Source of the DNA: an uncultured Faecalibacterium sp.
GTDB lineage: Bacteria; Bacillota; Clostridia; Oscillospirales; Ruminococcaceae
Direction of reading: 5' to 3'
Assembly: GCA_934524985.1 (NCBI GenBank)
Contig: CAKSYT010000018.1
Location: 1-30,715 of the forward strand
DNA length: 30,715 bases
Position 1 is the first letter of the stretch; the number at the start of each line of letters is the position of its first letter. The notes under the pieces are model-generated. The model worked only from the letters and a program-made list of their open reading frames with translations, made no database searches and was not told the DNA's origin. The translations under genes were made by a program, and so were the position numbers. Below, piece after piece: positions 30,639 to 30,715 of this stretch.

Positions 30639-30714
30639 TGGAGCGGCCGACGAGGCTCGAACTCGCTACCTCCACCTTGGCAAGGTGGCGCTCTACCAGA
30701 TGAGCTACGGCCGC
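30639..30714 (-). tRNA. tRNA-Gly (anticodon GCC)
   Basis: A 76-nt cloverleaf on the minus strand. The acceptor stem is GCGGCCG/CGGCCGC with discriminator T and an encoded CCA. The D-arm is AGCTCATCTGGTAGAGC. The anticodon stem CCACC/GGTGG carries loop TTGCCAA, so the anticodon is GCC. The T-arm contains the canonical GTTCGAGC. Discriminator U is usual for Gram-positive tRNA-Gly. It is complete within the window and followed by its own terminator. Confidence 0.97.
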
Positions 30715-30715
30715 A

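Noticed and set aside
30295..30675. Small leftward ORFs between element E and the tRNA
   Set aside because: One overlaps the repeat element, the other the tRNA gene and its terminator. Neither has a ribosome-binding site.

Overview
The window is about 57% G+C by eye, densely packed and bacterial. Shine-Dalgarno sites, rho-independent terminators, T-box leaders, an ABC-F protein, RecD2, YqfC/YqfD/YlbJ and a lon-engB operon point to a Gram-positive Clostridia genome. The overall content fits the Oscillospiraceae (a Faecalibacterium/Gemmiger/Subdoligranulum-like gut anaerobe). This placement is inference from gene content and style, not a database match. No phage, insertion sequence with a transposase, or CRISPR array is visible.

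Layout, left to right. At 1-297 a near-consensus promoter fires leftward out of the window (possibly an rRNA operon leader) and the pheT terminator follows. At 298-4128 lies the leftward T-box-pheS-pheT operon for phenylalanyl-tRNA synthetase. At 4098-6741 are sporulation-type genes: ylbJ (left) diverging from yqfC-yqfD (right) around a perfect 12-bp palindrome. At 6976-11832 is a tight leftward proteostasis operon: lon, engB, a methyltransferase and hslO (Hsp33). At 11854-15084 come a Gx-type membrane protein, an ABC-F ATPase and a YjjG-like HAD phosphatase. At 15171-18092 are a small acidic ORF, a membrane-anchored SGNH hydrolase with a long Ser/Lys/Glu/Pro tail, and a Gph/PpaX-like phosphatase.

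At 18241-19043 are a small Cys-containing protein and a YerC/TrpR-like regulator. At 19178-21447 a second T-box leader precedes cstA. After an alpha/beta hydrolase (21577-22272) come the beta and gamma subunits of a sodium-pumping decarboxylase (22829-24409, no alpha subunit here). These are followed by an MreB homologue, RecD2, a divergent nucleoid-associated protein gene, an AEC transporter and a tRNA-Gly(GCC) at the right edge.

The most unusual signal is an intergenic element present five times: 6741-6884 (+), 18164-18240 (-, partial), 22376-22518 (+), 22513-22762 (-) and 30236-30380 (+). Each copy has a long hairpin whose stem sequence differs between copies but stays paired, always closed by the same c(UGCG)g tetraloop of the UNCG class and followed by a TTTTCAC tail. 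Copies that retain the 5' half have a further short hairpin. Its arms also co-vary, and its loop is complementary to the sequence just downstream, so a pseudoknot or a switch is possible. This pattern suggests selection at the RNA level, or a palindromic mobile element that doubles as a 3'-end structure. It is the best candidate here for an undescribed element.
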